Counted from the stretch's first letter, positions 48,401-58,474 are shown. The stretch: DNA of 64,000 nt from Haematobia irritans (GCF_050003625.1 NC_134399.1:220218975-220282974), one strand, 5' to 3'. Numbers and translations: made by a program. Notes: generated by a model not told the origin, from the letters alone.

Positions 48401-51400
48401 AGGATCTGACATTTCATTATATTCTCAAGTATTTTCGACATAGAGGGCAGAATAGTGATCGGTCTTAAATCGTTGCTCATCCGATTTCCATTTTTAGAAA
48501 TAGGCACTACTCTACCTATTTTCCATTTCGAAGGAAATTCAGAAACCGTAAATATGGTGTTGATAATATGAAGAAGCATGGGAGAAATTAGTGGAAAAAT
48601 CTTTTTTATGAAACTAATAGGAATGGCGTCATGGCCTAATGCATTTGACTTTATAGCATCAACAGCAGAAACTAGTTCATCAATTGAGACAGATCGAAAG
48701 GAGAATGATTCAATATTTTCAACAAATTCGTCAAAATCAATATTAGAACTATCATTGCTAGGAACAAGATTGTCCAAAAAAGTTGTAGCAATAGACTCAA
48801 TTTCATCAGCATTCATATCGGGAATATCCCTACCAACAAATCCAAGCTCACGGGCTCTCTTCCAAATAAGGGAATTATCAGTCCCACCAAAAATAGCACG
48901 TCCATGTCTCGATCTAGCTTTTCGGATGGTAGCCTTAGCCCTATTCCTCAGCCTGCAGTATATCTTCCAATTTCCTTCCGAACGATCTCGAAGGTATTCA
49001 CCATAGGCGACATCTCTCTCACGCCTAGCAATTTTAATTGACCGGTCGTTAATCCAACCACAGTCATCAGTATTAGCCTTTTTCCTAGATAAAGGAATAA
49101 GACTATGCAAGTCATCAATAACACAATTCAAAACCGATAGCTGCAAATCCACATCGTTCGTATTAAAAATGGAAGAAATCTGAAGCTGGTTGAAATAATT
49201 TAATAAGACATCGAAATGAATCCTATTATAGTCCTTGTACTCAATGTAAGTTTCATGAGAAGTGGGTGAAAATTTAAACGAACAATAAATGAAACTATGA
49301 TAAGAACAGAAAAACGGAAACTGCAATTGAGCTTTATGTGCTATAAGAGATGGTTGACTAACAAGAAAAAGGTCAAGTAAAGATGTACTATTGTTGTGTA
49401 TATGGAGATGTGTCGGTAAACTGTTATGCACACATTCAAGGCCATATCTGGATGTCATAGCTCGAAAGTTCGATGATTTTGTAGGATCAAATAAATTAAC
49501 ATTAAAATCTCCCATGACAATTGTATTCGTAAACCGGTCAAATAGGCAATTATGCATATCCTCAAAAATATCAATCCTACCCGTGGGCAAATAAACTATT
49601 CCGACAATAACAGAAGCATTGTTCCCAAAAACCTCAATAAATAAGGATTCACAAGAGCCAAATTGTTTACCCCGATACACTATCCTGTAGCGAAGCTTTT
49701 TTGAAACATAGAGACATACGCCTCCTCCTCTTCTGGGATGCAAATTTCCACTAATATTGTCAGGCCGATCATTTCTTACCAAATTATAGTTTTGCATGTT
49801 CAAAGAACTCGAAAAGATATCAGGTTTGAACCACGTTTCAGAAATGCCAATAATATCTAACCCTGAATCAAAAAATGTGTTCTTAAATTCTTCAATTTTA
49901 GCATTAGAATTAGAAGGACTCAAACTTTGAGCATTTACATGACCAATATTAAGGTTCCCTGAAAAGGAGGAGGAGAAGTTCTTCAGTACGGAGTTATCGC
50001 TGGCTATGGGTCCGAGATTGTAATTATGGGTCATCTATTATCAAACAATACTCAAGCAGATGGGGGATCCAATTTTTAAACCTAATGACACTTTGAATTA
50101 TAAGATTCATTATAATAATAGTTTCAATGAAATTCATATGTATATTCGCCTTAAATGAAATTAATGCTACAAAAAAAAAAAAAAAAATTAAATGGGATAT
50201 GATTTGTGCGTATTAAAAAAATATATAGATTAATTATTATGTACATAAAATTCATTATATAGGTACTAGATGTATGAATAAACGAAAAACATTTATATCT
50301 AGATTAATTGATACTATATACATAGTTAGTTAATTAGAAAAAAAGGGAAAAATAAATTTAATTTTTACTGATTAAATTTTTACCAGATTCTCTATGTGTG
50401 ATACATATCTATACATTGTTGGTAACTAAAGTACTTGGTTTCATTATCTTTCGTAACTATTTTGGCTTTAAGTTTCTCACGGTTTATTATGGTGTAGCCG
50501 GTTATTTTTTTAGAATTTTTTAACCTTTTACACGTTTGTTGTAATTTAATAGCCAGAGTGGAAAGATTATCGTTCAAATATATACGGGTTTCATCGGTCC
50601 CACCAACTACATCACACACCCTGAGAGATTTTGATTTGAAATATGCAGCCATTAATTGGTCACGTTTGCCAATATCAGCAAATTTCACGAGAATCGCATG
50701 CCTTTGCCTGATGTACATAACATTTACAATATCCGCTGGAGTAACATCAACTTCGAAGTGTGCACACAAAAACACAATTATGTCCTTAAGGCCATCTAAT
50801 TTATCAGAGAGGCCTGTGATGACCACATCAAGTCTGTTCAATCGGTGTTGGAGAACGTGATTTTGAAGCTCCATATCAAAAAATTTTTGTTTGTTGGCGA
50901 TATCATGAGAAGCAACCAAGTTGTTACAATTTGTGACATCAACCTTTATTTCTTGAAGACCTTTTGCCAGCTCTCCTCTAACTTCTGCTATTGTAGCCTC
51001 AAATGTAGCTTTTAATGCCATATTTTCTTTCTTCATCTCTTCAGCATGAACCCGTAGGGAATCTTTAAAACTTGTAAACTCTCTCCTCATTTCAAGTTTA
51101 AAAGCTGCATCCGAATTATCAGGAGGATTTACCATGCATTTCGTGCAAGTGTAAGCAAGGTTACGGTTTTTGTCTAATATGCTAAATAAGCTTTTAGAAA
51201 CATTCTCGCAGTCCACATGAAACCACATATTACACGATCGACATAGTAAGCATTTTGTTCCAGAAGTCTCCTGGTTACATATACCACAGGGAAAAGTCAT
51301 CTTTTTTATGATGTAATTATGAATAGCTTTCAAAGCAGGTGATGTGAGATTACCGCCAACGCAACCGAAGAGTGGTGGATGGCAATAATTAAAAAGAGAG

Positions 51401-54400
51401 CATTTACAGTAATGTGCGTTCTCAATTGTGTGTATGCCAATGTGATAATGCAACAACATCAACGGTAGACACTCCAAATGCACAATATTTAATCTGATAT
51501 GAATATTAAGATTTTCAGCAATCGTTTCAAAAAACTTCATTCAACCAGTAAAATTTATACACTGCTTATTATTTTTATGTACAATTCAATCTCAATTGCG
51601 CACAACAAAGTAGAATATTTTAATTCCAATTTAAGACGAGTATTAAAGCACGTTTAGCAAGTCATAGTGTTGCCAACTATTCAATTTCTAATTTATTACC
51701 ATCATGATTTGCTTTACCAAAACTATTTTAAACTATTCAAATATATGTCTGTTGCAATAGTGCAATAAGTCTTTTGAAAATAGCATTCATAGTAGGAGTA
51801 AAAAAATTTTACCCTAGCTGGAAAAAATTTTACAAATGAATATTTCTCTTTTCTGGAAGACAATGCCTGTTTTTCCTATATCAATTGATTTGCTGATGTT
51901 TTAGTTAAAAAAATACCACATATAAATAAAACTGAATTATTAATATTACAGGAAATCTGTCAAATTCGTGAGATACGTGAATCTTTAAATTTACCCAAAT
52001 TGGAAAATAAACATCGAACAATAATTGCCAAATCCATTATAGCAAGAATACTCGAACCATATCCAGAAAGAAGGTATATATTTTAAATAAAAAATAAAAT
52101 TCATTAAAAATAATAATGATTCACACTTATATGTAATCATAGACTTGGAAGAGACGATTTTATACAATTGGCCAAATATATTGTGGAACTTTTCCCCACG
52201 GAAATAAGGGAAACATATTATGTGCCATGTATCAAGGGACATTTGCAAAAGGGTAAATTATATGATGCCTATAACAATAGACGTTCACGGCTTAGAGCAG
52301 CTGGTTTAATAAAGCGAGGATTCAGAGCGAGAACAGAAGATAACTGTAAGTCTTATGGTAAATAAATAATTTTCTCTAAATGCTTCCATTAGCATTTCTT
52401 TTTAAAGCCATGGACAATTCTACAGCCAGCGAAGGGGATAATGTTGAGGAGTTTGATATTAAGGAATTGGAAATTTTGAAATCTTCCAAAGTTGAAGCAT
52501 GGCATGAAGTCTTAACAATGTGGGAAAAGTCTTTTCACTATAGACAAAAACAATTACAGGATGAAAATATGCAACCAATGGAATATATAGCAAAATATAA
52601 TGTGCTATTAAATGAAAAATGTCATGAGTTGGTAAGTATATAGGAAAGGATTAATTTATTGTTAAAATTTAGACTTTAGGCTAAAAATGAAAAAATATTA
52701 AAGTTTAGTTTTTTTCATTTTTTGGGATCTTAAACACTACCCAATTTTTAAAATTCAATAAATTCAATTTTCGGTAGCGAAATTCTTAGAAGAGGAACTC
52801 CGAATAAATAATATGTTTTAGGCCGATTCTAAATATGCAGTGTCCAAAAATCCCCAATTTAAATTCCTCACAGAAATCCCCAATACATTTTTGACAATTT
52901 TTTGAACTTAAAACTAAAGCAACAGGCTCTGCTTTAGAAAATCAGTAATAATAATCCTGCAAGCTGCAATAAGATCAAGATTTCGAACCACAACACTATG
53001 AGACTGGTGATCGTCTTTCAAATGCTAGAGACATGAAAATGCGAGTTCGGAGTTCCTTGTATTTATGAATGAATATAGAAAAAAATTGAGCAAATTTTCT
53101 ATATAAAAAATGGAAAATTTTTCTATATGAAAAAAAAATTGACAAAATATTCTATAGAAATAAAACTGTGACAAAATTTTCTATATAAATAAAATTTTGA
53201 CAAAACTTTCTGTACAAATAAAATTTTGACATAATTTTCTATAGAAATAAAGTTTTGACAAAATTTTCTATAGAAATAAAATTTTGACAAAAATTTCTAT
53301 AGAATTTTGAAAAAAATTTTTATAGAAATAAAATTTTGACAACATTTTCTATAGAAATAGAATTTTGACAAAATTTTCTACAGAAATAAAATTTTGGCAA
53401 AATTTTCTATAGAAATAGAATTTTGAAAAAAATTTCTATAGAAATAAAATTTTGACAAAATTTTCTATAGAAATAAAATTTTGACAAAATGTTCTATAGA
53501 AATAAAATTTTGACAAAATTTTCTATAGAAATAAAATTTTGACAAAATTTTCTATAGAAATAAAATTTTGACAAAATTTTCTATAGAAATAAAATTTTGA
53601 CAAAATTTTCTATAGAAATAAAATTTGGCAAAAATTTCTATAGAAATAAAATTTTCGTTTTGTTTGTTATTGTTGGCTTCTCTTCAATCGTTATTGTTGT
53701 TTTTGATCTCAGCTTAAAGCCATGCATTGACTAAACTACAAGTGTAGCTTAACCAACAGAGGAGAAGTATGCTTGTCAAATTTATTTGGGCAAAGCCCTA
53801 TAGACTGCAAGATGGTTGGATTTACAGCTGTTTCGGAATTACCACATCCCTCATCAGCATCCTCTACTTGCAGCAAAACTATCAACCAATTATCAGAATA
53901 AATTCTGGTAATTCACTCAACCCAAAGTGAACTACACTTGAACCTTCCGAAAAAGGGGTTTGATAGTCGGCTACTGCCTAAAACAAATTTGCAAGCATAT
54001 CTCTTTTCCTTTGCCAAACTCAAATCATCGATTTGAATGTAAATGGCTGGGTTTGTTTTTGAGCGTTCTTCCTCTATCTTCATTCGTTTTGTTTGTTATT
54101 GTTGGCTTCTCTTCAATCGTTATTGTTGTTTTTGATCTCAGCTTAAAGACATGCATTGACTAAACTACAAGTGTAGCTTAACCAACAGAGGAAAAGTATG
54201 CTTGTCAAATCTGACAAATTTTCTATAGAAATAAAATTTTGACAAAATTTTCTATAGAAATAAAATTTTGACAAAATTTTCTATAGAAATAAAATTTTGA
54301 CAAAATTTTTTATAGAAATAAAATGTTGATAAAAATTTTCTATAGAAATAAAATTTTTACATAATTTTCTATAGAAATAAAATTTTTACAAAATTTTCTA

Positions 54401-56132
54401 TAGAAAAAAATTTTGACAAAATTTTCTATAGAAATAAAATTATGACAAAATTTTCTATAGAAATAACATTTTGACCAAATTTTCTATAGAAATAACATTT
54501 TGACAAAATTTTCTATAGAAATAATATTTTGACAACATTTTCTATAGAAAGACAATTTTGACAAAATTTTCTATAGAAAGACAATTTTTATAGAAATAGA
54601 ATTTTAACAAAATTTCCTATAGAAATAAAATTTTCGCAAAATTTCCTATAAAAATAGAATTTTGAAAAAATTTTCTATAGAAATAACATTTTGGCAAAAT
54701 TTTCTATAGAAATACAATTTTGACAAAATTTCCTAAAGAAATAAAATTTTGACAACATTTTTTATAGAAATAAAATTTTGACAACATTTTCTATAGAAAT
54801 AAAATTTTGACAAAATTTTCTATAGAAATAAAATTTTCGATAGAAATAAAATTTTGACAAAATTTTCTATAGAAATAGTATTTTGACAAAATTTTCTATA
54901 GAAATAAAATTTCGACAAAATTTTCTATAGAAATAAAATTTTGACAAAATTTTCTACAGAAATAAAATTTTGACAAAATTTTCTATAGAAATACAATTTT
55001 GACAAAATTTTCTATAGAAATAGAATTTTGACAAAATTTCCTATAGAAATAAAATTTTGACAACATTTTCTATAAAAATACAATTTTGACAAAATTTCTA
55101 TAGAAATACAATTTTGACAAAATTTCTATAGAAATACAATTTTGAAAAAATTTAAATTTTGACAAAATTTCCTATAGAAAAAAACATTTTGTTAAAGAGA
55201 TCAAACCGATTTCTCGAAAAAATCCCCACGAAAACACCCAAATTTATGGAAATTCCCCACCAAATCCACAAGTCCCCAAATCAAAAATGTTGTCCCCATT
55301 AATGAAAAAATACGCCCATATTGGGGGAAAATCCCCAATACTGGCAACACTGAATGTATGTGCCTTTAATTTTTTTATTTTACTTACAGTTTGAACTTGA
55401 TTTCAAAATGTTATATCCGAATATTAACGATATTTATCAATGGAGAAATTATTATCAAAAAGTGATAAATAGAACTAAAGATATACGAGGAGATTGGATC
55501 AAGGATATACACCAATATATCGATGACGCATGCAATGATGAAGGTGAAAATTAGCAACAAATTAAATTAATTCACCTATAGTATATTACAAAAGCATTTA
55601 TTATTATTATTATTTTTTTCAGAGAGCAAAATGAGTTTCGCATTAATGTTAATACCATATCTCTTACCTAATAGAAAACTGCGCAAACAGGAAATACAAC
55701 AATGTTTTGCCACATACAGTAATGTAAATCTCATTATTAGCATAGATCTTATTTTTTGCATAGTATTTATCTCACTAAACAACTTTTTTTCAGACTGATC
55801 CTTTTGACGACGATGATGATGATCATCAACCGAATGTAAAACGCATAAAACTTGAAAATGAAAATGATGCCAAAATATATTTCATTGGCAATACTAAAGG
55901 ATCTATAAGCCATGCTTATGTTGAAATAGCAGGTTTGAGAATGAAATTCGAGAGTCCCATGAAAGCTGTCGAGGTGTGTTTTCAATGTTTCATGACAATG
56001 AATATAAGATATCCGAAGACCTGTTCCTACATCTGGATATTTATACAAAAACTTATTTTTAACGTAGATACAAAACATGATCTAATTTTACCTAAAATCA
56101 CAACACTAATCAATGATTTGAATAATGAATAA
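39402..56132 (+). CDS. Unnamed 12-exon gene family, copy B (666 aa)
   Basis: Exons: 39402-39507, 39572-39712, 39809-40020, 40091-40212, 40292-40476, 46802-46893, 51952-52073, 52143-52345, 52408-52631, 55390-55543, 55623-55723, 55794-56132; 2001 nt in all, open throughout. Every phase matches copy A, and exons 2, 4, 7 and 8 have exactly the same lengths. The N-terminal beta-grasp candidate covers 1-82; the linker 83-153 has a duplicated Pro-rich phrase (ITPSPKPL, ITPSPEPI); modules are at 154-255 and 287-394; the C-terminal domain at 395-666 includes a longer acidic stretch (DPFDDDDDDHQ). Introns 5, 6 and 9 are swollen to 6.3, 5.1 and 2.8 kb by transposons. Exon 6 is the least certain, placed by phase, splice sites and its SPNDLYDSDSQE motif shared with copy C. 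AATAAA is at 56386-56391. Confidence 0.85.
40849..41235 (+). pseudogene. Penelope-like element reverse transcriptase fragment
   Basis: Frame reads LYGLPKIHKPHMPLWPISSS, then, after small breaks, LISMDMVSLFTNIP (catalytic motif A region) and GMTMGNPLSPTIADVDLDTL. These are hallmark phrases of Penelope-like reverse transcriptases. Frameshifts and loss of the catalytic C motif show it is dead. It lies in intron 5 of copy B; the matching endonuclease part is at 43186. Confidence 0.82.
41318..43182 (+). repeat. 29-bp minisatellite array, two blocks around a ribozyme-bearing unit
   Basis: Blocks at 41318-41972 and 42377-43182 use a variant unit with 'tttgccaaaattttatttct'. Single-copy sequence at 41973-42376 carries a hammerhead ribozyme. 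The array splits the Penelope-like element between its reverse transcriptase and endonuclease parts. Confidence 0.9.
42157..42201 (+). ncRNA. Hammerhead ribozyme, type I with short stem III
   Basis: All core elements are in order: GGATG (stem I), CTGATGA, stem II GGAAT/ATTCC around a 6-nt loop, GAAA, a 3-bp stem III (ACG/CGT, 2-nt loop), cleavage triplet GTC at 42194-42196, then TATCC closing stem I (one G-U pair). Ribozymes with very short stem III are known from Penelope-like element repeats, and remains of such an element flank it. Cleavage is predicted after C42196. Confidence 0.88.
43186..43526 (+). pseudogene. Penelope-like element endonuclease (GIY-YIG) C-terminal fragment
   Basis: Frame includes LAAHCATTGHKPNFTDVEIL and RRRYTLEMLNI and ends at a TAG at 43524-43526. 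The H...GH...IL...R...E spacing fits the C-terminal half of the Penelope GIY-YIG domain. The GIY and YIG motifs themselves are missing upstream, replaced by the minisatellite array. Confidence 0.7.
43800..44100 (+). repeat. Fragment of the 'cagatttagatata' host repeat
   Basis: Shares 'gcttcaaattttgcacaaag' and 'ttggttcagatttag' with the repeat at 1387-7428. Confidence 0.6.
44100..44640 (+). pseudogene. LINE ORF2 C-terminal fragment and 3' UTR
   Basis: The frame ending at 44420 reads LINLPTLRSRRTMLGSMM, then MYRLVSGDI and RRMCIIFNSIYHL, a pattern common at the C-terminus of insect LINE ORF2 proteins. A GC-richer tail (44510-44620) with 'ggacgaggccctcacggtcgg' and a final A run looks like the 3' UTR. 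5'-truncated. Confidence 0.6.
45135..46512 (+). pseudogene. 5'-truncated LINE with RNase H (I-clade-like)
   Basis: One frame (to 45977) carries an RNase H domain: VLYTDGSFDG (Asp), SAELAAIASA (Glu), LICTDSLSV (Asp) and MWIPSHVDISGNEYADEIAK (His, Asp). A frameshift near 45960 moves into the next frame, which ends with a Cys/His cluster (CSFCDDYLSVKHILSDC). RNase H in ORF2 and a TAA-rich 3' tail (46499-46515) suit the I clade. The reverse transcriptase is missing. Confidence 0.82.
47176..50034 (-). CDS. LINE ORF2: endonuclease and reverse transcriptase (952 aa)
   Basis: Residues about 28-250 form an apurinic-like endonuclease (NIGHVNAQSL, GISETW, MGDFNVN); 505-760 are the reverse transcriptase, with LVSLDLTKAFDRIDH (motif A), SGVPQGSVMGPILF (motif B) and YVFADDIFIL (motif C, the catalytic FADD box). 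No RNase H follows. The endonuclease motif normally read SDH is SYH here (residues 244-246), TAT where GAT would be expected, so a catalytic Asp is lost and target nicking is probably impaired. It would otherwise prime reverse transcription at a nicked target. Confidence 0.92.
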   Translation of the reverse strand: MTHNYNLGPIASDNSVLKNFSSSFSGNLNIGHVNAQSLSPSNSNAKIEEFKNTFFDSGLDIIGISETWFKPDIFSSSLNMQNYNLVRNDRPDNISGNLHPRRGGGVCLYVSKKLRYRIVYRGKQFGSCESLFIEVFGNNASVIVGIVYLPTGRIDIFEDMHNCLFDRFTNTIVMGDFNVNLFDPTKSSNFRAMTSRYGLECVHNSLPTHLHIHNNSTSLLDLFLVSQPSLIAHKAQLQFPFFCSYHSFIYCSFKFSPTSHETYIEYKDYNRIHFDVLLNYFNQLQISSIFNTNDVDLQLSVLNCVIDDLHSLIPLSRKKANTDDCGWINDRSIKIARRERDVAYGEYLRDRSEGNWKIYCRLRNRAKATIRKARSRHGRAIFGGTDNSLIWKRARELGFVGRDIPDMNADEIESIATTFLDNLVPSNDSSNIDFDEFVENIESFSFRSVSIDELVSAVDAIKSNALGHDAIPISFIKKIFPLISPMLLHIINTIFTVSEFPSKWKIGRVVPISKNGNRMSNDLRPITILPSMSKILENIMKCQILEYYDRYSFFHPFQFAFRKNFNTTSALLSLTEAIRENLDRNHFCTLVSLDLTKAFDRIDHITLAKKLYHKFNYSRTACKLIYSYLSDRRQYVSFNGVNSSIGVVTSGVPQGSVMGPILFLSYINDIISQIENTFCQPYVFADDIFILLGPNASETLINDHINNFIGIMNDDGLMINPAKSKAMHFHTRTRNALCPRIVINNQIVDYVDSLKCLGVMLDPNLNFDVHLNYLSNRICLTLRKLYQLRAYTPRYIRKKLAHALLMSLVNYGIEIFSGTWSYNLDRLERIVHRIVRYIYDVKWYDHDRIHACTSDFLGCTFRNYLNLRTVLHFFKIMQSRKPEVLVNKFSFINSTRNVQIDVPMLHSSIYEKSFLIRVLRFWNHLPNSLRNFSFSYQSYKSNILDHVNDTHS
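50392..51300 (-). CDS. LINE ORF1 with PHD-type zinc finger
   Basis: The open frame extends upstream to 51540, but the Met at 51298-51300, just before the zinc finger, is the likelier start (about 302 aa). A Cys/His finger opens the protein (CGICN, CLLC, MWFHVDC, CTKC), followed by a probable coiled coil (EEMKKENMALKATFEATIAE) and a C-terminal domain that includes VVITGLSD and RIYLNDNLSTLAIKLQQT, similar to the FP25K-like domain found in some insect LINE ORF1 proteins (from memory). It should coat the LINE RNA. A gap of 357 bp separates it from ORF2, unusually long. Confidence 0.82.
   Translation of the reverse strand: MTFPCGICNQETSGTKCLLCRSCNMWFHVDCENVSKSLFSILDKNRNLAYTCTKCMVNPPDNSDAAFKLEMRREFTSFKDSLRVHAEEMKKENMALKATFEATIAEVRGELAKGLQEIKVDVTNCNNLVASHDIANKQKFFDMELQNHVLQHRLNRLDVVITGLSDKLDGLKDIIVFLCAHFEVDVTPADIVNVMYIRQRHAILVKFADIGKRDQLMAAYFKSKSLRVCDVVGGTDETRIYLNDNLSTLAIKLQQTCKRLKNSKKITGYTIINREKLKAKIVTKDNETKYFSYQQCIDMYHT
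53656..54212 (-). repeat. Ribozyme-bearing unit, second copy, with partial duplication
   Basis: Reverse-complement homologue of 41973-42376. About 150 bp ('ttttgtttgttattgttggc' to 'cttaaccaacagagg') occurs twice (53656-53790 and 54078-54205), so the unit is itself partly tandem. Confidence 0.8.
53818..53862 (-). ncRNA. Hammerhead ribozyme, second copy with covarying stem III
   Basis: On the minus strand: GGATG, CTGATGA, stem II GGGAT/ATTCC (one G-U), GAAA, stem III ACA/TGT with a GC loop, cleavage triplet GTA, then AATCC. Compared with 42157-42201, stem III changed from ACG/CGT to ACA/TGT, a compensatory pair change that keeps the helix. GTA still fits the NUH rule. The first stem I pair is lost. 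Confidence 0.8.
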
Positions 56133-56385
56133 TCTTTTTTGGACAAATCTAACAATATTAATGGCACTTTTTTGAAGTAAAAAAAATCAAGTTGGTCATG
56201 ATTTATACGCGTGGATCATACATAATCTTACAGCATTTACAAAATGTCCTATTTACCTTGGGGCTACCGCAATATGTAAGTTTAGTTGGTAACATAAATT
56301 TAAGATATTTTCTAACTATAAAATGTGTGTATATAACTATTTCAACAATATTTTTAATGAGCCACATTGGTTTTGCAATATTTTA

Positions 56386-56391
56386 AATAAA
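56386..56391 (+). terminator. Candidate polyadenylation signal of copy B
   Basis: AATAAA 254 bp after the stop codon; a second overlapping AATAAA follows. Confidence 0.45.
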
Positions 56392-56707
56392 AATAAATTT
56401 AAAAAATATATATTTCTATTTGATAAATTTTAATACATCGTGTTTTTGAGAAACATTACATGTACGATCATTTTAGCGAACAGTGACTAGTGTTCCTTTT
56501 TTACTAAATGGAAATCTTTGAGTTTCATATACACTGGCACTTACGAAAAATAAAACATAGCCATCCGGTGTTATACTGTAACCTATAGTAAGGCCAAATT
56601 TACAAACATACCAGGGAAATTTTTTTGGTCGGTGTCTTACCCTCCGACTAGAGGTAATGTAGATTAAAATTAGTGCCATAGCTAGGGTTAACCGGAACAT
56701 AGTTCAC

Positions 56708-56820
56708 CGGCCATTGTCAATGATCTAAGCATAGAATCGGACTGCTTTCAGGGTTATCACAACGGACCGAATAGTCTAAGTGAGCCTGAAATATCGGGCT
56801 GCCACTATACCTAACCTAAC
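56708..56820 (+). mobile_element. SINE 3' fragment
   Basis: Only the last 110 bp of the SINE ('accgaatagtctaagtgagc' to CCTAACCTAACC). It abuts LINE sequence directly. Confidence 0.7.
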
Positions 56821-56821
56821 C

Positions 56822-57620
56822 GGTTTAGAAAAAGTTCAGCGTATGGCGTGTTTGTGTATCTCAGGCGCATTCAGTAAGACAAGAACAGATTCCCTTAATG
56901 TCATGCTGAATCTATTGCCATTAGACATTTTGGCCAAACAGTCAGCTGCAACAACGGATGTGCGGTTGCGGGAGCTATCGCTTGTGGTCAGAAAAAAGGT
57001 ACGGTCACAGTTCAATCCTCAAAATATTGTCAGATGTGCCAAACGTAGTGGCGAAACCACTTTTCGACAAAAAGTTTGAAACTCCAATTCCCAACAGTAA
57101 GGCGTGGTGCACACAGACTCCGGGGAATAAACGTTATATAGATTTCTACACTGATGGATCCAAATTGGATGGACAAGTGGGATTCGAAGTATATTCTAAA
57201 GACCAGGGGAAACTAGAATCTGTTGGTATGCCTCTGGCCACCTGCAAGCTCTTACTGCGTGAGAAGGTTGTTATGATGGTCAATATTCGATGGGAGAATT
57301 GCAAGGGTTGTAACGACACCAAGCAAATATGACCCCATTTAAACTTAAACCGCACACTAGATATGTTAGTGTTCTCAAGGCGTCAGATAGCACTTCTGAT
57401 ATCTGCTATAACGGGTCGCTGCCTGATAGGCGAATTTGCAAAAACTATAGGTGCGAAGTATAATGACTATTGTATAAGCTGTCATGATGTGGAGGAAAAG
57501 GAATCAATTAAACACCTCTTGTGTGAGTGTCCTGCTTTTTGTGTAAGGCGTAAGCGAATTTTAGGAGCATATAGCTTTAGATTACTGGCGGACCTGGAAA
57601 ACGTTAACTTAAGCAGGTGA
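56822..57620 (+). pseudogene. LINE ORF2 C-terminal part with RNase H, frameshifted
   Basis: Begins LEKVQRMACLCISGAFSK, continues in another frame with DFYTDGSKLDGQVGFEVYS (RNase H start), and ends with LISAITGRCLIGEFAK and CISCHDVEEKESIKHLLCEC (Cys/His cluster). Typical of RNase H-bearing insect LINEs (I or R1-like groups). At least one frameshift and a stop make it dead. Confidence 0.78.
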
Positions 57621-58474
57621 ACAGTTTTTGACTTTCCAAATGGAATAAAGTGATGGTTATTCAGATATTTTTCCATACACGCTGCCTCCATCGAGAATAA
57701 GAAACACTGGCTGATAGACGCTGCAACATGTAACTTGCTACTTGTAACTCAACATCATTATTTTATTAATGCAAAAAATTATGTTAAAAGTGATGTGATA
57801 GTAGTGTAAATATTACATTTGTAAGAATTTATAATTGTTTAATAAAATTAATAAACATCTAAACAATCGTGTTTTACTTGACCACAATAATTCTTTTACA
57901 ATTATCTTAAAATTTCTTAAATTCTATAATATATGGTGGTCATTATATATATATTTTTTTGTTTTTTTTTTTTTTTTGTTATTGTTAACTTCGCTATTGC
58001 TTCTTCTTTAGTGTTTTTGTTTTTGGAAAAATATATTTTCTTTTATTTATTATATATCTTGTCTTGTTTACTATACTATAATATTTCCTTAGACTTTATA
58101 TAAATCTTATGACTATGTGTTCCTAAACTACTATGTTGAATTATAAAAGAATATAATTCTTATTGTTCTGATATTGTGATCAAATAAAATAAAACATCTG
58201 TAATTTATTCGACTTTTAAAAAATAAAAAAAATAAAATGCACTTTTCTGATTGTTTGAAGCGGCTCTTATTGGCGTCATTCTAAATGTATCCAGAAAGGC
58301 ACCTAATAATTGCACTCATGAGATACTTGGCGTGGTACAACTTCTCAACTTGACGTGGTACAACTTCTCAATAGTGACGGCGCTTTTCCGAGGAGTTTTA
58401 AATATCGTATACGACTTTTTTCGACGTGGTGGGGATTCTCAGAAACGCCCTCAAATTCAAAAATGTTGGCAGGG
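57618..58474 (+). mobile_element. 'CCCTGCCAACATTT' element, copy 3, left end missing
   Basis: Matches copy 1 from 'ttccaaatggaataaagtga' to the right end AAATGTTGGCAGGG. About 300 bp of extra AT-rich sequence lies in the middle, and the phrase 'cgtggtacaacttctcaa' is duplicated. Confidence 0.7.

Larger units (their letters stand above)
46925..51640 (-). mobile_element. Near full-length two-ORF LINE in intron 6 of copy B
   Basis: Antisense to the host gene. The 3' end is a short (GAAATT)n-type tail at about 46928-46962, ORF2 is at 47176-50034, ORF1 at 50392-51300, and the 5' end lies around 51.6 kb. Both frames are open, so insertion was recent. By domain content it belongs to the Jockey/CR1 group. 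Confidence 0.82.
53088..55180 (-). repeat. 29-bp minisatellite array in intron 9 of copy B, two blocks
   Basis: Blocks 53088-53655 and 54213-55180 repeat 'gacaaaattttctatagaaa'+'taaaatttt'. They flank a unit homologous to 41973-42376 in inverse orientation. The flanking 'ccccaa' tracts (52838-52900 and 55220-55352) resemble hAT ends, as if the array grew inside such an element. Confidence 0.92.

Noticed and set aside
48578..49006. 142-codon plus-strand frame
   Set aside because: Antisense shadow of LINE ORF2.
56473..56700. 75-codon minus-strand frame downstream of copy B
   Set aside because: No homology recognised and no conserved context; kept out for lack of support.
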